This document shows positions 50,562 to 58,984 of a stretch of 64,000 bases of DNA, piece after piece. How positions within the stretch are numbered: position 1 is the first letter of the stretch; each line of letters opens with the position of its first letter. The position numbers were made by a program, and so were the translations under genes. Below the pieces are notes generated by a model. The model saw only the letters and a list, made by a program, of their open reading frames with translations, did no database searches and was not told where the DNA came from. The stretch is from Methylobacterium thuringiense (GTDB lineage: Bacteria > Pseudomonadota > Alphaproteobacteria > Rhizobiales > Beijerinckiaceae), in the NCBI RefSeq assembly GCF_022179645.1, contig NZ_BPRA01000010.1, positions 62,001-126,000 of the forward strand, read 5' to 3'.

Positions 50562-50591
50562 TCGACAGATGTTCATTATTTGTTCTAAAAT
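50562..50591 (+). promoter_or_regulatory. Putative sigma-70 promoter of the GIY-YIG-like gene
   Basis: TCGACA, 18-bp spacer, TAAAAT. The -10 box ends 43 bp before ATG 50635 in a locally AT-rich stretch. Confidence 0.5.
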
Positions 50592-50634
50592 GCATGTTTA
50601 GCGACCGTCGCATTTCACGTCGTAGGAAAGATTG

Positions 50635-51099
50635 ATGTTCGAGGCAGTCGGCTCCATCATGCCAGTCTGGCGGCTTCACCGTGTTGATCCGGGTTTCGTC
50701 TACGTGATTGAGAACCACGGTCTCTACAAGATTGGGAAAACGTGCAAGTCTGCAGCTAGGCTTAAAGCAGCCAAAACCTGGCTTCCAGACATGAAACTGA
50801 TCGGGCTCAAACCATTTTGGGGCTTGGCGCACCACGAGCGCATGCTTCACACCGGGTTCGCTCAGTATTGGTATGCGCTCGAATGGTTCGACTTCCAAGA
50901 GGACGACGCGGCGCGTGAAATTCTGCTTTCTGGCTTTGCCGCGTTCAGTGACGATAATCCGGACTGTAATTCAGTCAATTTCATATACTGGTTCAATGGT
51001 GACGGGATGGCAGAAATTGTCATGGCCCAGAACGAAATGAGATTGAGCCTCTCTCGCTTCAGGAAACAGGAATCCCGAAGCCAAAAAATAGAATCATAA
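50635..51099 (+). CDS. GIY-YIG-like (MUG113/T5orf172-type) protein
   Basis: 154 aa from ATG 50635; AGGAAAG lies at good spacing. Residues about 18-85 have the T5orf172/MUG113 form of the GIY-YIG fold: GFVYVIENHGLYKIGKT, then RLKAAKTWLPDMKLIGLKPF and a HHERMLHTGF segment with aligned His/Glu. The typical full-length nuclease Arg/Glu set is only partly clear, so nuclease activity is uncertain. Codon use is less GC-biased than the neighbours. It opens the accessory segment that includes the HEPN-like and ParB-like genes on the other strand. Confidence 0.72.
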   Translation: MFEAVGSIMPVWRLHRVDPGFVYVIENHGLYKIGKTCKSAARLKAAKTWLPDMKLIGLKPFWGLAHHERMLHTGFAQYWYALEWFDFQEDDAAREILLSGFAAFSDDNPDCNSVNFIYWFNGDGMAEIVMAQNEMRLSLSRFRKQESRSQKIES

Positions 51100-51312
51100 C
51101 GTTCATCGAGAGCTTCGCCAAAGATAAATAATCGGTAATAGCCTGGGGACAGACAAGTTGTTCTATATGGTCTGACGGTTGTTCGCAATTGCTGATGCGG
51201 GTTCGTCAGCTTATATCAGGGTGTCTGGCCGTCTGCGGTTTCGTAAAAGTTGCAGGCAGCTCCTAAACAACTAGATAAACAAGGCGCGGTGGTTGGCTGA
51301 CGGAAGCGGATG

Positions 51313-51999
51313 TTATGTTTCGAGCAGATCGACCTTGCCTATGGACGTGAGCGCCCCGCGGAACCAAGAGCGGTAATCAGTGGATGCTTCGCCAATCTCC
51401 TCATTGAGATCAATCTCGGTCACCGCGAAATCGTTGGGGATCGAAAAGCGCAGTTCCCGGCGGAGCAAACAGGACACAACATAGTCATAGCTTAAGTTGT
51501 GATCTTCGTGATGTTCGATGGCGTAGATACCAAATCGGCAGGCGATTAGAGGATCGAGGATTGTGTAGATAAATTCCAGCGATAGTGCGCTGAGGTCGCA
51601 CACATCCGGCGGGCAGAAGTGTTGGATCGCGTTGCGTGCTTGGCGTAGGCGCTCGTAGCACTCAGGATTGGGAATTCTCAGGCCTGTGGTCGCCCACAGA
51701 ACCTGTGGCAGCTTCTCAAAGTCGTGCGTCCGGCCACGTGCCAACAACCGCTGGATGTCAAGCTCGTCTGCGTTTTTGTCATCTAGGGTCACAATATCCT
51801 TGAATATTAGCAGCGGATGCTCTGTGGCGATGATGGCTTTGAGGAACAGCTCTCCGGCGTGGGCCGTATTGAGCACCGACATCAATGGCCAGTGCTCGCT
51901 TCCGGGGTCCATGAAGACAGCGTGTTGGTTGGCCTGCGTGAGGGCCGCTCTCGCTAGACCGAGGATACGTTCTGGGATGCTCCGGAGCTCTTCGTTCAT
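51313..51999 (-). CDS. HEPN-like protein in operon with ParB-like gene
   Basis: 228 aa, mostly helical. The segment ERLRQARNAIQHF contains R122-x4-H127 with Asn after the Arg, the RX4-6H signature of HEPN ribonucleases. The earlier helix HAGELFLKAIIATEHPLLIF and the nearby THDFEKL segment fit the HEPN four-helix bundle. HEPN proteins are RNases in toxin-antitoxin and phage-defence systems. It starts 8 bp after the ParB-like stop, so the two genes are cotranscribed. No minimal nucleotidyltransferase partner is present. Family assignment rests on the motif and helix pattern only. Confidence 0.6.
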   Translation of the reverse strand: MNEELRSIPERILGLARAALTQANQHAVFMDPGSEHWPLMSVLNTAHAGELFLKAIIATEHPLLIFKDIVTLDDKNADELDIQRLLARGRTHDFEKLPQVLWATTGLRIPNPECYERLRQARNAIQHFCPPDVCDLSALSLEFIYTILDPLIACRFGIYAIEHHEDHNLSYDYVVSCLLRRELRFSIPNDFAVTEIDLNEEIGEASTDYRSWFRGALTSIGKVDLLET

Positions 52000-52007
52000 G
52001 AGCTCGC

Positions 52008-53369
52008 CTAGGCGTTGAGGCAGACGACGATGAGCCGCGATGCTTGGTCCCAGAGGGCCGTTAAATGACTGGGCGAAGGCGCAAATTCGGGCGAATGTAC
52101 ATGGCGGTTCATCGTGTCGATCGAGAATAGGCCGTCGGCGTTGTCGAGCTTGCGGATCAGGCTAGCGTACTTCCCGTCGATCTTCTTCTTGGCTTCAAGA
52201 TCGGCGCCGACCTTTTTGACCTTATTCTTCAGCAGGTCGTTCGAATGGACGGCGGTGAGGTTGGTGCGGGTGATATAGTTGTCGATCGACAACTCGAACA
52301 GGACTCTGAAAAGCACCGCGATCGCGTTGGGGTGGTCGTGCAGCTGCAACTTGAACTGCAATTCCTCCCAGATCTGGCGATGACGCTGGACGTGGGCCTG
52401 CCAGACCACTGCATGGTTGACTTGAGGAATTAGGGTTGTGCGCTTGCTCGGCTTCGGAGCCGGCGGTTGCGGGGCGAACGGAGCTGCGGTGGGGCCGCCC
52501 GGACCGGGGCGTGGTACAACATTTGGATCTGAACCGGGATTGGGATTTGGTGGGATGCTGGAGCCGGCGCCCGGAGAGGGGAGCGGCGGCAAGGGCAATA
52601 CGCCCTCGGCCTCTAGACGGTCGAGATAGGCGACCTTGCCTTCGTTATCCCAGAGATCACCGAGGACCACCTTACGGGTGGCTAGGTCCTCCGCCACACG
52701 CCGGAAGATCGGAAGGACCAGGCTTTCGTTGTGGGTGAGTTGTAGCTTACCGCGCGTAACGCTTATTCCAACGCGATTGCGCAGGCCTTCGGAGGCCAAG
52801 AGCCGATTGGCCGTCGACCACGGTATTTTTCTTGCCGGCAGCGCGCCCGCAGCTTGAAGCCGCTTTTCGATGTCGTCCGCGACGTTGACCCCGCCGCCCT
52901 TGCCCGACCGCTCGACAAATGTCGCCGTCATCCGGTCTGTCCAGGGATTTCGCCCGACGCCGCCGCGCGTGCCCGTGTGTCGGCGCAGCAGAATGTCGTC
53001 AATGCGCTCGCGATCGGGCTCGATCTGACATTCCAGCCTCGTAGGGAAGGTGCCGCTCCAACTCTCCTTTAAGCCTTTGAAAAAGGCCTGAAGTTCCACA
53101 CTCGGCGCGCGCTTCGGCCGGGCGATGAGCTTGAGGCAGGTGACGCGCCGGTTACCATCGAAGACGATGTATGCGTCGCTATTCAGCCAAACCAATGGCG
53201 GCTCGTAAACCTCGCCGGTCTCCGCGAGGTCCTTCGCCAATGCGCGCATGGCCTTTTCGTGATTGGTGAACAACCAACCGATGGCTGCTGTTTCATTCTC
53301 AAGTTCGCCGTGGCGATCGTTGGCACTGTTCACAGTGAGCGCGTCGAGCGCCAATTTCTTATACGTCAT
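52008..53369 (-). CDS. ParB/Srx-domain protein with C-terminal helical domain
   Basis: 453 aa from ATG 53369 behind GGGGG. Residues about 1-130 are ParB/sulfiredoxin-like: LALDALTVNSANDRH, then PPLVWLNSDAYIVFDGNRRV with the GxRR motif at 72-75 and LKLIARP. Residues 130-285 are helical and basic. Residues about 290-345 form a Pro-rich linker (PPNPNPGSDPNVVPRPGPGG). The C-terminal 105 residues (AVLFRVLFELSIDNYI, LFSIDTMNRHVHSPEFAPSP) form a separate helical domain. ParB-fold enzymes bind or cleave DNA, some using CTP or ATP. No ParA is adjacent, so chromosome partition is unlikely; a defence role is inferred from the HEPN partner. Confidence 0.65.
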   Translation of the reverse strand: MTYKKLALDALTVNSANDRHGELENETAAIGWLFTNHEKAMRALAKDLAETGEVYEPPLVWLNSDAYIVFDGNRRVTCLKLIARPKRAPSVELQAFFKGLKESWSGTFPTRLECQIEPDRERIDDILLRRHTGTRGGVGRNPWTDRMTATFVERSGKGGGVNVADDIEKRLQAAGALPARKIPWSTANRLLASEGLRNRVGISVTRGKLQLTHNESLVLPIFRRVAEDLATRKVVLGDLWDNEGKVAYLDRLEAEGVLPLPPLPSPGAGSSIPPNPNPGSDPNVVPRPGPGGPTAAPFAPQPPAPKPSKRTTLIPQVNHAVVWQAHVQRHRQIWEELQFKLQLHDHPNAIAVLFRVLFELSIDNYITRTNLTAVHSNDLLKNKVKKVGADLEAKKKIDGKYASLIRKLDNADGLFSIDTMNRHVHSPEFAPSPSHLTALWDQASRLIVVCLNA

Positions 53370-54018
53370 TCGATCCCCCGATCGTTTGACCGTAGCAGTC
53401 AGAGTCGAGCCCGCATATCTGCGATGCTCGGCTTTGTTGTGGTTCGGCCAAAATCCACCTTCAGCGAGGCTGACAGCATTCATGCTGACAGTTCTTCCGT
53501 TCGAGCTGACCATTCAGGGCTTGTAGTGGTGAGCGCCAAGCGCGCCAGCGCTAACCCAGCTCACTTCCTTCGACGCCCTGCGAGCAGGTTTGTAGATGTT
53601 GGTGCGGCGCAGGGTTGCTGGATTCAGGTCCAAGCGCAGGTCATGAACCCAGCATTCCGAACGACCGCTAGAGGCCAACCTCGTCTGCTTGACCGCTGAC
53701 CTCAGCAGACTGCCCAGAAGCAGAAGTTCTCAACGTCGGCTAGGGGGCACATTTCGATCACTCGACGCGATTGCGTCCGCGTTCGCATCATGTCGCCGCC
53801 ACGCGAGCCCACGCATCTCGCCGCCGACCGCGCGGATTGCCATATGATCGGATCATCGACGAACCGATCCGCTGCGCGTAATCAGAACCCGCCTGGGACG
53901 GCGTGGGACGGGCGGGACGCACGTCCCACGCGGCCGCTCCCGGCGGATGCGGACTGAAAGAGCGAACGGAACACCTCATGAAAATCGTCAGGCCCGCCGG
54001 GGTTCGGCGGGGTCGCGC
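53370..54018. other. 649-bp gap at the right end of the low-GC segment
   Basis: No gene with a supported start. The GC content rises again after about 53750. It contains the right 12-bp inverted repeat (53713-53724) and should hold promoters for the ParB-like operon and thiE. Confidence 0.4.
53713..53724. repeat. Right inverted repeat of the low-GC segment
   Basis: CCCAGAAGCAGA, exact reverse complement of TCTGCTTCTGGG at 50451-50462. The two copies bracket 3.27 kb with the GIY-YIG-like, HEPN-like and ParB-like genes. Confidence 0.45.
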
Positions 54019-54732
54019 GTGATCGGCGGCCCGATCGGGACGCGTCCGGGCGTGTCGCGCCCGGTCGACCTGCGCCTCTACGGCCTCCTCGACGTCGGCG
54101 TGCTCGGGGGCGACGGCGCGCGGCTCGCGGACCTCGCCGCGCAGGCGGTGGCCGGCGGCTGCACGCTGCTGCAATACCGCGACAAGCGTCTGGACGATGC
54201 GCGCGCCGCGCTGGCGCGCATCCGCGCGATCCACGCGGCGGTCGCGGGCCGGGTGCCGCTGCTCGTCAACGACCGGGTCGACCTGGCGCTCGCGGCCGGC
54301 GCCGAGGGCGTGCATCTCGGCCAGGGCGACCTGCATCCGGAGGAGGCGCGGCGGCTGCTCGGGCCGCGGGCCATCGTCGGGCTCACGGTGAAGACCGGGA
54401 CGCAGGCCGACGAGCTCTACCGGCTGCCGGTGGACTATGCCTGCATCGGCGGCGTCTTTGCCACGACGAGCAAGGACAACCCGGATGCGCCGGTCGGGCT
54501 CGACGGGCTGCAGCGCCTCGTGTTTCGCGCCCGCCTCGCGCGCGGCGCCGGCCTGCCGCTCGGCGCCATCGCCGGGATCGATGCCGGCAACGTGGCCAAG
54601 GTGATCGCCGCCGGGGCCGACGGCGTGGCGCTGATCTCGGCGTTGTTCAAGGGGAGCTCCACCGAGACATCCGCCCGCGACTTGCGCGCGCGCATCGATG
54701 CGGCGCTCAATGCGCGCGGGACCAAGAGCTGA
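54019..54732 (+). CDS. thiE: Thiamine-phosphate synthase
   Basis: 237 aa from GTG 54019, which follows GGCGGGG; the frame is open further upstream. TIM-barrel ThiE features: LRLYGLLDVGVLGGDGARLA, GGCTLLQYRDKRLDDARA, VPLLVNDRVDLALAAGAEGV, HLGQGDLHPEEARRLLG and AIAGIDAGNVAKVIAAGADG. It joins HMP-pyrophosphate and thiazole phosphate to thiamine phosphate. thiD follows after a 118-bp gap filled by a dispersed element. Confidence 0.9.
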   Translation: MIGGPIGTRPGVSRPVDLRLYGLLDVGVLGGDGARLADLAAQAVAGGCTLLQYRDKRLDDARAALARIRAIHAAVAGRVPLLVNDRVDLALAAGAEGVHLGQGDLHPEEARRLLGPRAIVGLTVKTGTQADELYRLPVDYACIGGVFATTSKDNPDAPVGLDGLQRLVFRARLARGAGLPLGAIAGIDAGNVAKVIAAGADGVALISALFKGSSTETSARDLRARIDAALNARGTKS

Positions 54733-54841
54733 TACCAACGGCCGAAAGTTTCGATACTGTCGGACGTTGGCAAGCGCGAATGCGCGTCGCCGCTCATGCG
54801 GCGGACGGTCCTGACGGCGTCGGCCGTCAGGACCGCTGGTT
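54733..54841. repeat. Dispersed hairpin element, copy E (109 bp), between thiE and thiD
   Basis: Starts TACCAACGG, ends CGCTGGTTA. Shares the core TTGGCAAGCGCGAATGCGCG and TCGCCGCTCATGCGGCGGAC. The hairpin arm is a perfect 12-bp stem GGTCCTGACGGC-gtcg-GCCGTCAGGACC. Same total length as copy A. Confidence 0.8.
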
Positions 54842-54850
54842 ATAGAGGAA

Positions 54851-55666
54851 ATGCCGATGGCCACCCCGATCGCGCTCACCATCGCCGGCTCGGATTCGAG
54901 CGGGGGCGCCGGCATCCAGGGCGATCTCAAGACCTTCGCGGCGCTTCGCGTCTACGGCGCCAGCGTGATCACGGCGCTGACCGCGCAGAACACCCGCGGG
55001 GTGCAGGGCATCCACGACGTGCCGCCGGACTTCGTCACCGCGCAGCTCGACTCGGTGTTTTCGGATCTCGACGTCAGGGCGATCAAGATCGGCATGCTCT
55101 CGCAGCCGGCCACGATCCGCGCCGTGGCCGAGGGCCTGCGCCGCTATGCCGGCGACCTGCCGGTGGTGCTCGATCCGGTGATGGTCGCCACCAGCGGCGA
55201 CCGGCTGATCTCGGAGGAGGCGGTGGCGGCCTTGCGCGACGAGCTGATGCCGCTCGCGACGCTCATCACCCCGAACCTGCCGGAAGCCGCCGCGCTGCTG
55301 GGCGAAAGCGCGGCGACGACCGAGAACGAGGCCGTCGCCCAGGCGCGGAAGATCCTGGCCGTCGGGGCGCGCGCCGTGCTGATCAAGGGCGGCCATGCCG
55401 AGGGCAACGAGAGCGTCGACCACCTCGTCGTCTCCGACGGCACGCTGCGCCGCTTCGCCGCCCCGCGGATCGTCTCCACCAACAGCCACGGCACCGGCTG
55501 CACCCTCTCGGCCGCGGTCGCCGCGGGCCTCGCCGGAAAACTCGAACTCGCCGACGCGGTGGCCCGCGCCAAGACCTACGTCACCGCCGCAATCCGCGGA
55601 GCCGACAGCGTCTCGGTCGGGCAGGGGCACGGCCCGGTCCACCACTTCCACGCCCTCTGGCGATAG
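54851..55666 (+). CDS. thiD: Hydroxymethylpyrimidine/phosphomethylpyrimidine kinase
   Basis: 271 aa. ThiD motifs: ALTIAGSDSSGGAGIQGDLK at the N-terminus, GASVITALTAQNTRGVQGIH, VVLDPVMVATSGDRLISEEA, LITPNLPEAAALLGE and the anion-hole/catalytic STNSHGTGCTLSAAVAAGLA. It phosphorylates HMP twice to HMP-pyrophosphate, the substrate of ThiE encoded just upstream. Confidence 0.94.
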   Translation: MPMATPIALTIAGSDSSGGAGIQGDLKTFAALRVYGASVITALTAQNTRGVQGIHDVPPDFVTAQLDSVFSDLDVRAIKIGMLSQPATIRAVAEGLRRYAGDLPVVLDPVMVATSGDRLISEEAVAALRDELMPLATLITPNLPEAAALLGESAATTENEAVAQARKILAVGARAVLIKGGHAEGNESVDHLVVSDGTLRRFAAPRIVSTNSHGTGCTLSAAVAAGLAGKLELADAVARAKTYVTAAIRGADSVSVGQGHGPVHHFHALWR

Positions 55667-55762
55667 GGCAGGATTCGCTCCCGCCAGGTTGCGCCCGCCC
55701 AGCGTTTGCTTTTGATGGACATGCTCGTGCGGATGACCGGTGAGTTGCGGCGGACGGAGACC

Positions 55763-56386
55763 ATGCAGGACACGGCGACGAGCCTCGACAAGGGGCGCGC
55801 GAGGGATCTCGGCGCGCAGGTGCTGTCGGGGCAGCTCGGCAAGACCATCCAGCGGCTGCGCAAGGCCTATAATCTCTCGCTCTCGGAACTCGCCGAGCAA
55901 TCGGGAGTGGCGAAGTCGATCATCAGCCAGATCGAGCGCAACGAGACCAACCCGACACTGGCCACGATCTGGCGCCTGTCCCAGGCCCTCGACGTTTCGA
56001 TCGAGCGGGTGCTGGCCACCTCCGACGAGGAGCCCTTCATCGAGAAGACCTCGCGGGCGGACACGCCGATCCTGGTCTCCGAGGACGGCAAGGTCCGGCT
56101 CGCCATCATCGGCTGGATCAAGACCGTCGAGTGGCTGCAATGGTACGACGTCACCGCCGATTCCGGCGGCGTGCTCGATTCCGATCCGCACCAGCGCGGT
56201 TCGGTGGAATCGCTCTCGGTGATCGAGGGCGCCTTCGAGGTCGACGTCTCGGGTGAGACACTGCGGGCGCGGGCCGGCGAGACCCTGCGCTACCGCTGCG
56301 ACCGCCCGCATGCCGTGCGCTGCGTCGGGGCCGCGCCCGGCCGCGCCACCATGGTAGTGATCATGAAGGCGGCGGTGATGGAGTAA
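55763..56386 (+). CDS. XRE-family regulator with C-terminal cupin domain
   Basis: 207 aa from ATG 55763 behind GGAG; ATG 55715 and TTG 55706 are longer alternatives. The N-terminal HTH is clear: LGKTIQRLRKAYNLSLSELA, EQSGVAKSIISQIERNETNP, TLATIWRLSQALDVSIERVL. The C-terminal half is a cupin barrel (GSVESLSVIEGAFEVDVSGE, TLRARAGETLRYRCDRPHAV). Such regulators sense a small molecule through the cupin and control nearby catabolic or transport genes; ligand unknown. Close to thiD but no evidence it controls it. Confidence 0.85.
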   Translation: MQDTATSLDKGRARDLGAQVLSGQLGKTIQRLRKAYNLSLSELAEQSGVAKSIISQIERNETNPTLATIWRLSQALDVSIERVLATSDEEPFIEKTSRADTPILVSEDGKVRLAIIGWIKTVEWLQWYDVTADSGGVLDSDPHQRGSVESLSVIEGAFEVDVSGETLRARAGETLRYRCDRPHAVRCVGAAPGRATMVVIMKAAVME

Positions 56387-56614
56387 TACCAGACGGCGAT
56401 GAAGGTCGCTCATCGTCGTCTGCCTGCGCGACGGCGGCCGTCCGCCGAACGCATCGATCCCGATCGTCGGCCCAGATCGATGCACATTGGGATACGGCCA
56501 GCGTAAACCCTAATCCGAGTCCGGCCGGAACGAAGCCGAATCTTGCGGTCGTTCCGCACGGTTCCTGCGACGGCCCCGTCCTCTCCCGGCATCTGTGCCG
56601 AAGCAGGACAGGTC

Positions 56615-57868
56615 ATGGACCACGCCCTTCCCCTCGGCTGCAGCCGGCGGAGCCCGCAGGCTCCGGTGCGGGCCGCGGACGTGCGGGCCGAACCACTGCA
56701 CGCGCTCACCGCTTTGCGCTTCGTCGCGGCCGCCTACGTGCTGCTCTTCCACTTCGACGCCTTCTACTTTCACGACTACCGGAAGATCGACGCCATCCTG
56801 ATGGGCTATTCCGGGGTGACGTTCTTCTTCCTGCTCTCCGGCTTCGTCCTGGCCCACAGCTACGCGCAGGTCGATCTCGGCGACCGCCGGGTGTTGTCCC
56901 GGTTCTGGCGCGCCCGGATCGCCCGGATCGTTCCGGTCTACCTCGTCTCCCTCGCGATCAGCCTGCCCTTCTTGCTGAGCTGGGCGGCGAAATCGGCCGA
57001 ACCGCTGCGGGAGCTGCTGCTGTCGGGGATCGTGCTCGCGCCGCTCGGCCTCCATGCCTGGGTGCCGGGGGCGGCCTGCTCGCTGAACTGTCCGACCTGG
57101 TCGATCTCGACGGAGCTGTTCTTCTACGTCCTGTTCCCGCTGCTGTTGCCGGTCGTGCTGCGCCGGCCCCTGGCCGCGACCCTCGCCACCCTCGCGCTCT
57201 GGTGCGGGACGGCGGCGGCGGCGATGGCGGTCTGGCTCGCCTACGGCGAGGGCGGCTCGCTGATCGACCCGGCCGGCACCGGCCCGGTCCTCGCCGCGCA
57301 GTTCGTCAAGTTCTTTCCCCTGCTGCGCCTGCCGGAATTCATCGCCGGGCTCCTGCTCTACGTGCTCTGGCAGAGGGTCACGATCCCCATATTCTGGCTC
57401 GTCGCGGCCATGGCCGTCGCGATGGCGCTGCTGAGCCTGCTGCTGCCGCTCCTGCCCGAGCCGATTGCCCATAACGGACTCACCGTCCTGTTCTGGGCAC
57501 CCCTCGTCCTGCTTGGCGCCGCGATCCGGCGCGGCCCGCTGGTCTCGCGTCCCTTCGTGGTGCTCGGCCGGATCTCGTTCGAGGTCTACCTGCTGCATAC
57601 GCCGGTCTACGCGGCCATCAACGGGCTCGACAGGGTGATCCTCGGCGGGGCCGGCGCCGCGGACTGGCCCTGGCTCACGGCCACGACGGCGACGCTCGCC
57701 ACGCTGGCGCTCTCGGCCGTCGTCCACCTGTACTATTCGGACCCGCTGCGCCGTGCGATCCTGAAGGGCAGGGTGGCGCCATCCGCACCGCCGGCCCGCA
57801 CCCGGGACGACCGGCCTTCGTTGTATGATATGATACGTTTTGGTACCGTACGGAACCGCCTGCCCTGA
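56615..57868 (+). CDS. Acyltransferase 3 (OafA-like) membrane protein
   Basis: 417 aa from ATG 56615. Ten or so hydrophobic helices. Family motifs are LHALTALRFVAAAYVLLFHF with the R-x10-H signature, GYSGVTFFFLLSGFVLAHSY, RARIARIVPVYLVSL and WSISTELFFYVLFPLLL. Acyltransferase 3 proteins O-acylate sugars of polysaccharides, lipids or antibiotics. No glycan cluster is next to it, so the acceptor is unknown. The tail of about 30 residues is hydrophilic. Confidence 0.88.
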   Translation: MDHALPLGCSRRSPQAPVRAADVRAEPLHALTALRFVAAAYVLLFHFDAFYFHDYRKIDAILMGYSGVTFFFLLSGFVLAHSYAQVDLGDRRVLSRFWRARIARIVPVYLVSLAISLPFLLSWAAKSAEPLRELLLSGIVLAPLGLHAWVPGAACSLNCPTWSISTELFFYVLFPLLLPVVLRRPLAATLATLALWCGTAAAAMAVWLAYGEGGSLIDPAGTGPVLAAQFVKFFPLLRLPEFIAGLLLYVLWQRVTIPIFWLVAAMAVAMALLSLLLPLLPEPIAHNGLTVLFWAPLVLLGAAIRRGPLVSRPFVVLGRISFEVYLLHTPVYAAINGLDRVILGGAGAADWPWLTATTATLATLALSAVVHLYYSDPLRRAILKGRVAPSAPPARTRDDRPSLYDMIRFGTVRNRLP

Positions 57869-57984
57869 AACGGGCCGGCGGCGGCAGCGAGCCCCCTTGG
57901 AGCCTCCTTTGGAGCCGTGCCCGATGCCGTTGCTACTTCGGCGGAGCGCGCTGTAGCGCTCCTGCCCCGAGCCTGACGGGATCC

Positions 57985-58209
57985 ATGCCGCGCGACGTTC
58001 CCCGCTCCGAGTCCGACGACCCTCGCCGCTGGATTCCCGGCTACCGGGCCATCGTGTTCGACCGCGAAGGGCAGGGCGCCACCATGGTCGAGATCGACGC
58101 CTCGGACGACGACGAGGCGCTGACCCGCGCCAGGATCATCGCGGGCGCTCTCGCCTTCGAACTCTGGGACGCGCTCTGCATGATCTGCCGGCACGAGCCG
58201 GCTACGTGA
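57985..58209 (+). CDS. Small hypothetical protein, 74 aa
   Basis: ATG 57985. Hydrophilic start (PRDVPRSESDDPRRWIPGYR), beta-like IVFDREGQGATMVEIDASDD and a helical end with two cysteines (FELWDALCMICRHEP). No family recognised. It stands alone between the acyltransferase gene and the convergent Mla-type operon. Confidence 0.55.
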   Translation: MPRDVPRSESDDPRRWIPGYRAIVFDREGQGATMVEIDASDDDEALTRARIIAGALAFELWDALCMICRHEPAT

Positions 58210-58239
58210 TAGGCGTCGATTGAGAGCCCCGACGGAAAA

Positions 58240-58872
58240 CTACCGCCCCGAATTCACCCAGCGCACCACGTCACCGAGTACCTGACCCAGCGCCGCGTCG
58301 AGGCCGGCTGCAGCGCTCGCCGCGTCGACAGCGGGGACGGGGACACGGGCCGAGAACACCCGGGCGTTGACCACCTTGCCGGTGCCTTCCGCGACGATCT
58401 TGGCGGAGATGTCGACCACCGCCTCGCGGGAGCCGGCGGCGATGTCGAATTCACGGATCTCGCTGACGAGCTGGTAGTCCGAGACCACCTTGTCGCCCGG
58501 GCGCGTGACCGACCGCAGGCGGCCGGAATTCTCAAGACTCTGGATGATGCGCGTCTGGATCAGGCGCGGCAGCCGGTCGGACCATTGCCCGCCGCCGACG
58601 AAGGAGAGGGAGCCGTTCGGCTCGCGCACCAGGATGCGGTCGGCCTCCAGCGGCTGCAGGCCGATGGGTTCGGCGACGACGATGGCGCGGGTGGCGCCGC
58701 CCGGACGCGCGTTGCCCGGCAAGGCCGCGAGGTCGAAGGTCAGCGGCGTGGCGCCGCCGCCGCAGCCGGCGAGGCCCGAGCTCAGCACCGCCGCCAGGGC
58801 GAGGCCGGCAGGCCGGAACCGCGCGGAGACGCGCCGGGTCGCGGCTGTGCCGGAAGTCGAGGCCGTCGTCAT
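58240..58872 (-). CDS. ABC-type transport auxiliary lipoprotein of the Mla-type operon
   Basis: 210 aa from ATG 58872. Lipobox LAGC after a hydrophobic signal (GLALAAVLSSGLAGCGGG). The mature domain has the DUF330/PqiC-like features: LTFDLAALPGNARPG, AIVVAEPIGLQPLEADRILV, RLPRLIQTRIIQSLENSGRL and DYQLVSEIREFDIAAGSREA. It is the last gene of an MlaE-MlaF-MlaD set and probably helps connect the MCE ring to the outer membrane. Confidence 0.82.
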   Translation of the reverse strand: MTTASTSGTAATRRVSARFRPAGLALAAVLSSGLAGCGGGATPLTFDLAALPGNARPGGATRAIVVAEPIGLQPLEADRILVREPNGSLSFVGGGQWSDRLPRLIQTRIIQSLENSGRLRSVTRPGDKVVSDYQLVSEIREFDIAAGSREAVVDISAKIVAEGTGKVVNARVFSARVPVPAVDAASAAAGLDAALGQVLGDVVRWVNSGR

Positions 58873-58984
58873 CAGCGCGAACACGTCGTGTCTCCGGGCC
58901 GGGAGGCGGCCCACCGGGGTCAAACTACGGCAAAGCTCTTCCGGTGCCCGTGCGGCGCGGCACATTCGTCCGCTACGGTTGTGT

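Noticed and set aside
52008-53369. Calling the ParB-like gene a chromosome or plasmid partition protein
   Set aside because: No ParA and no parS-like repeats nearby; the domain order with a Pro-rich linker and helical C-terminus is unlike Spo0J/ParB.
53259-53699. Plus-strand frames overlapping the ParB-like gene start and the following gap
   Set aside because: No ribosome binding site and no domain; they overlap the start and promoter region of the ParB-like gene.
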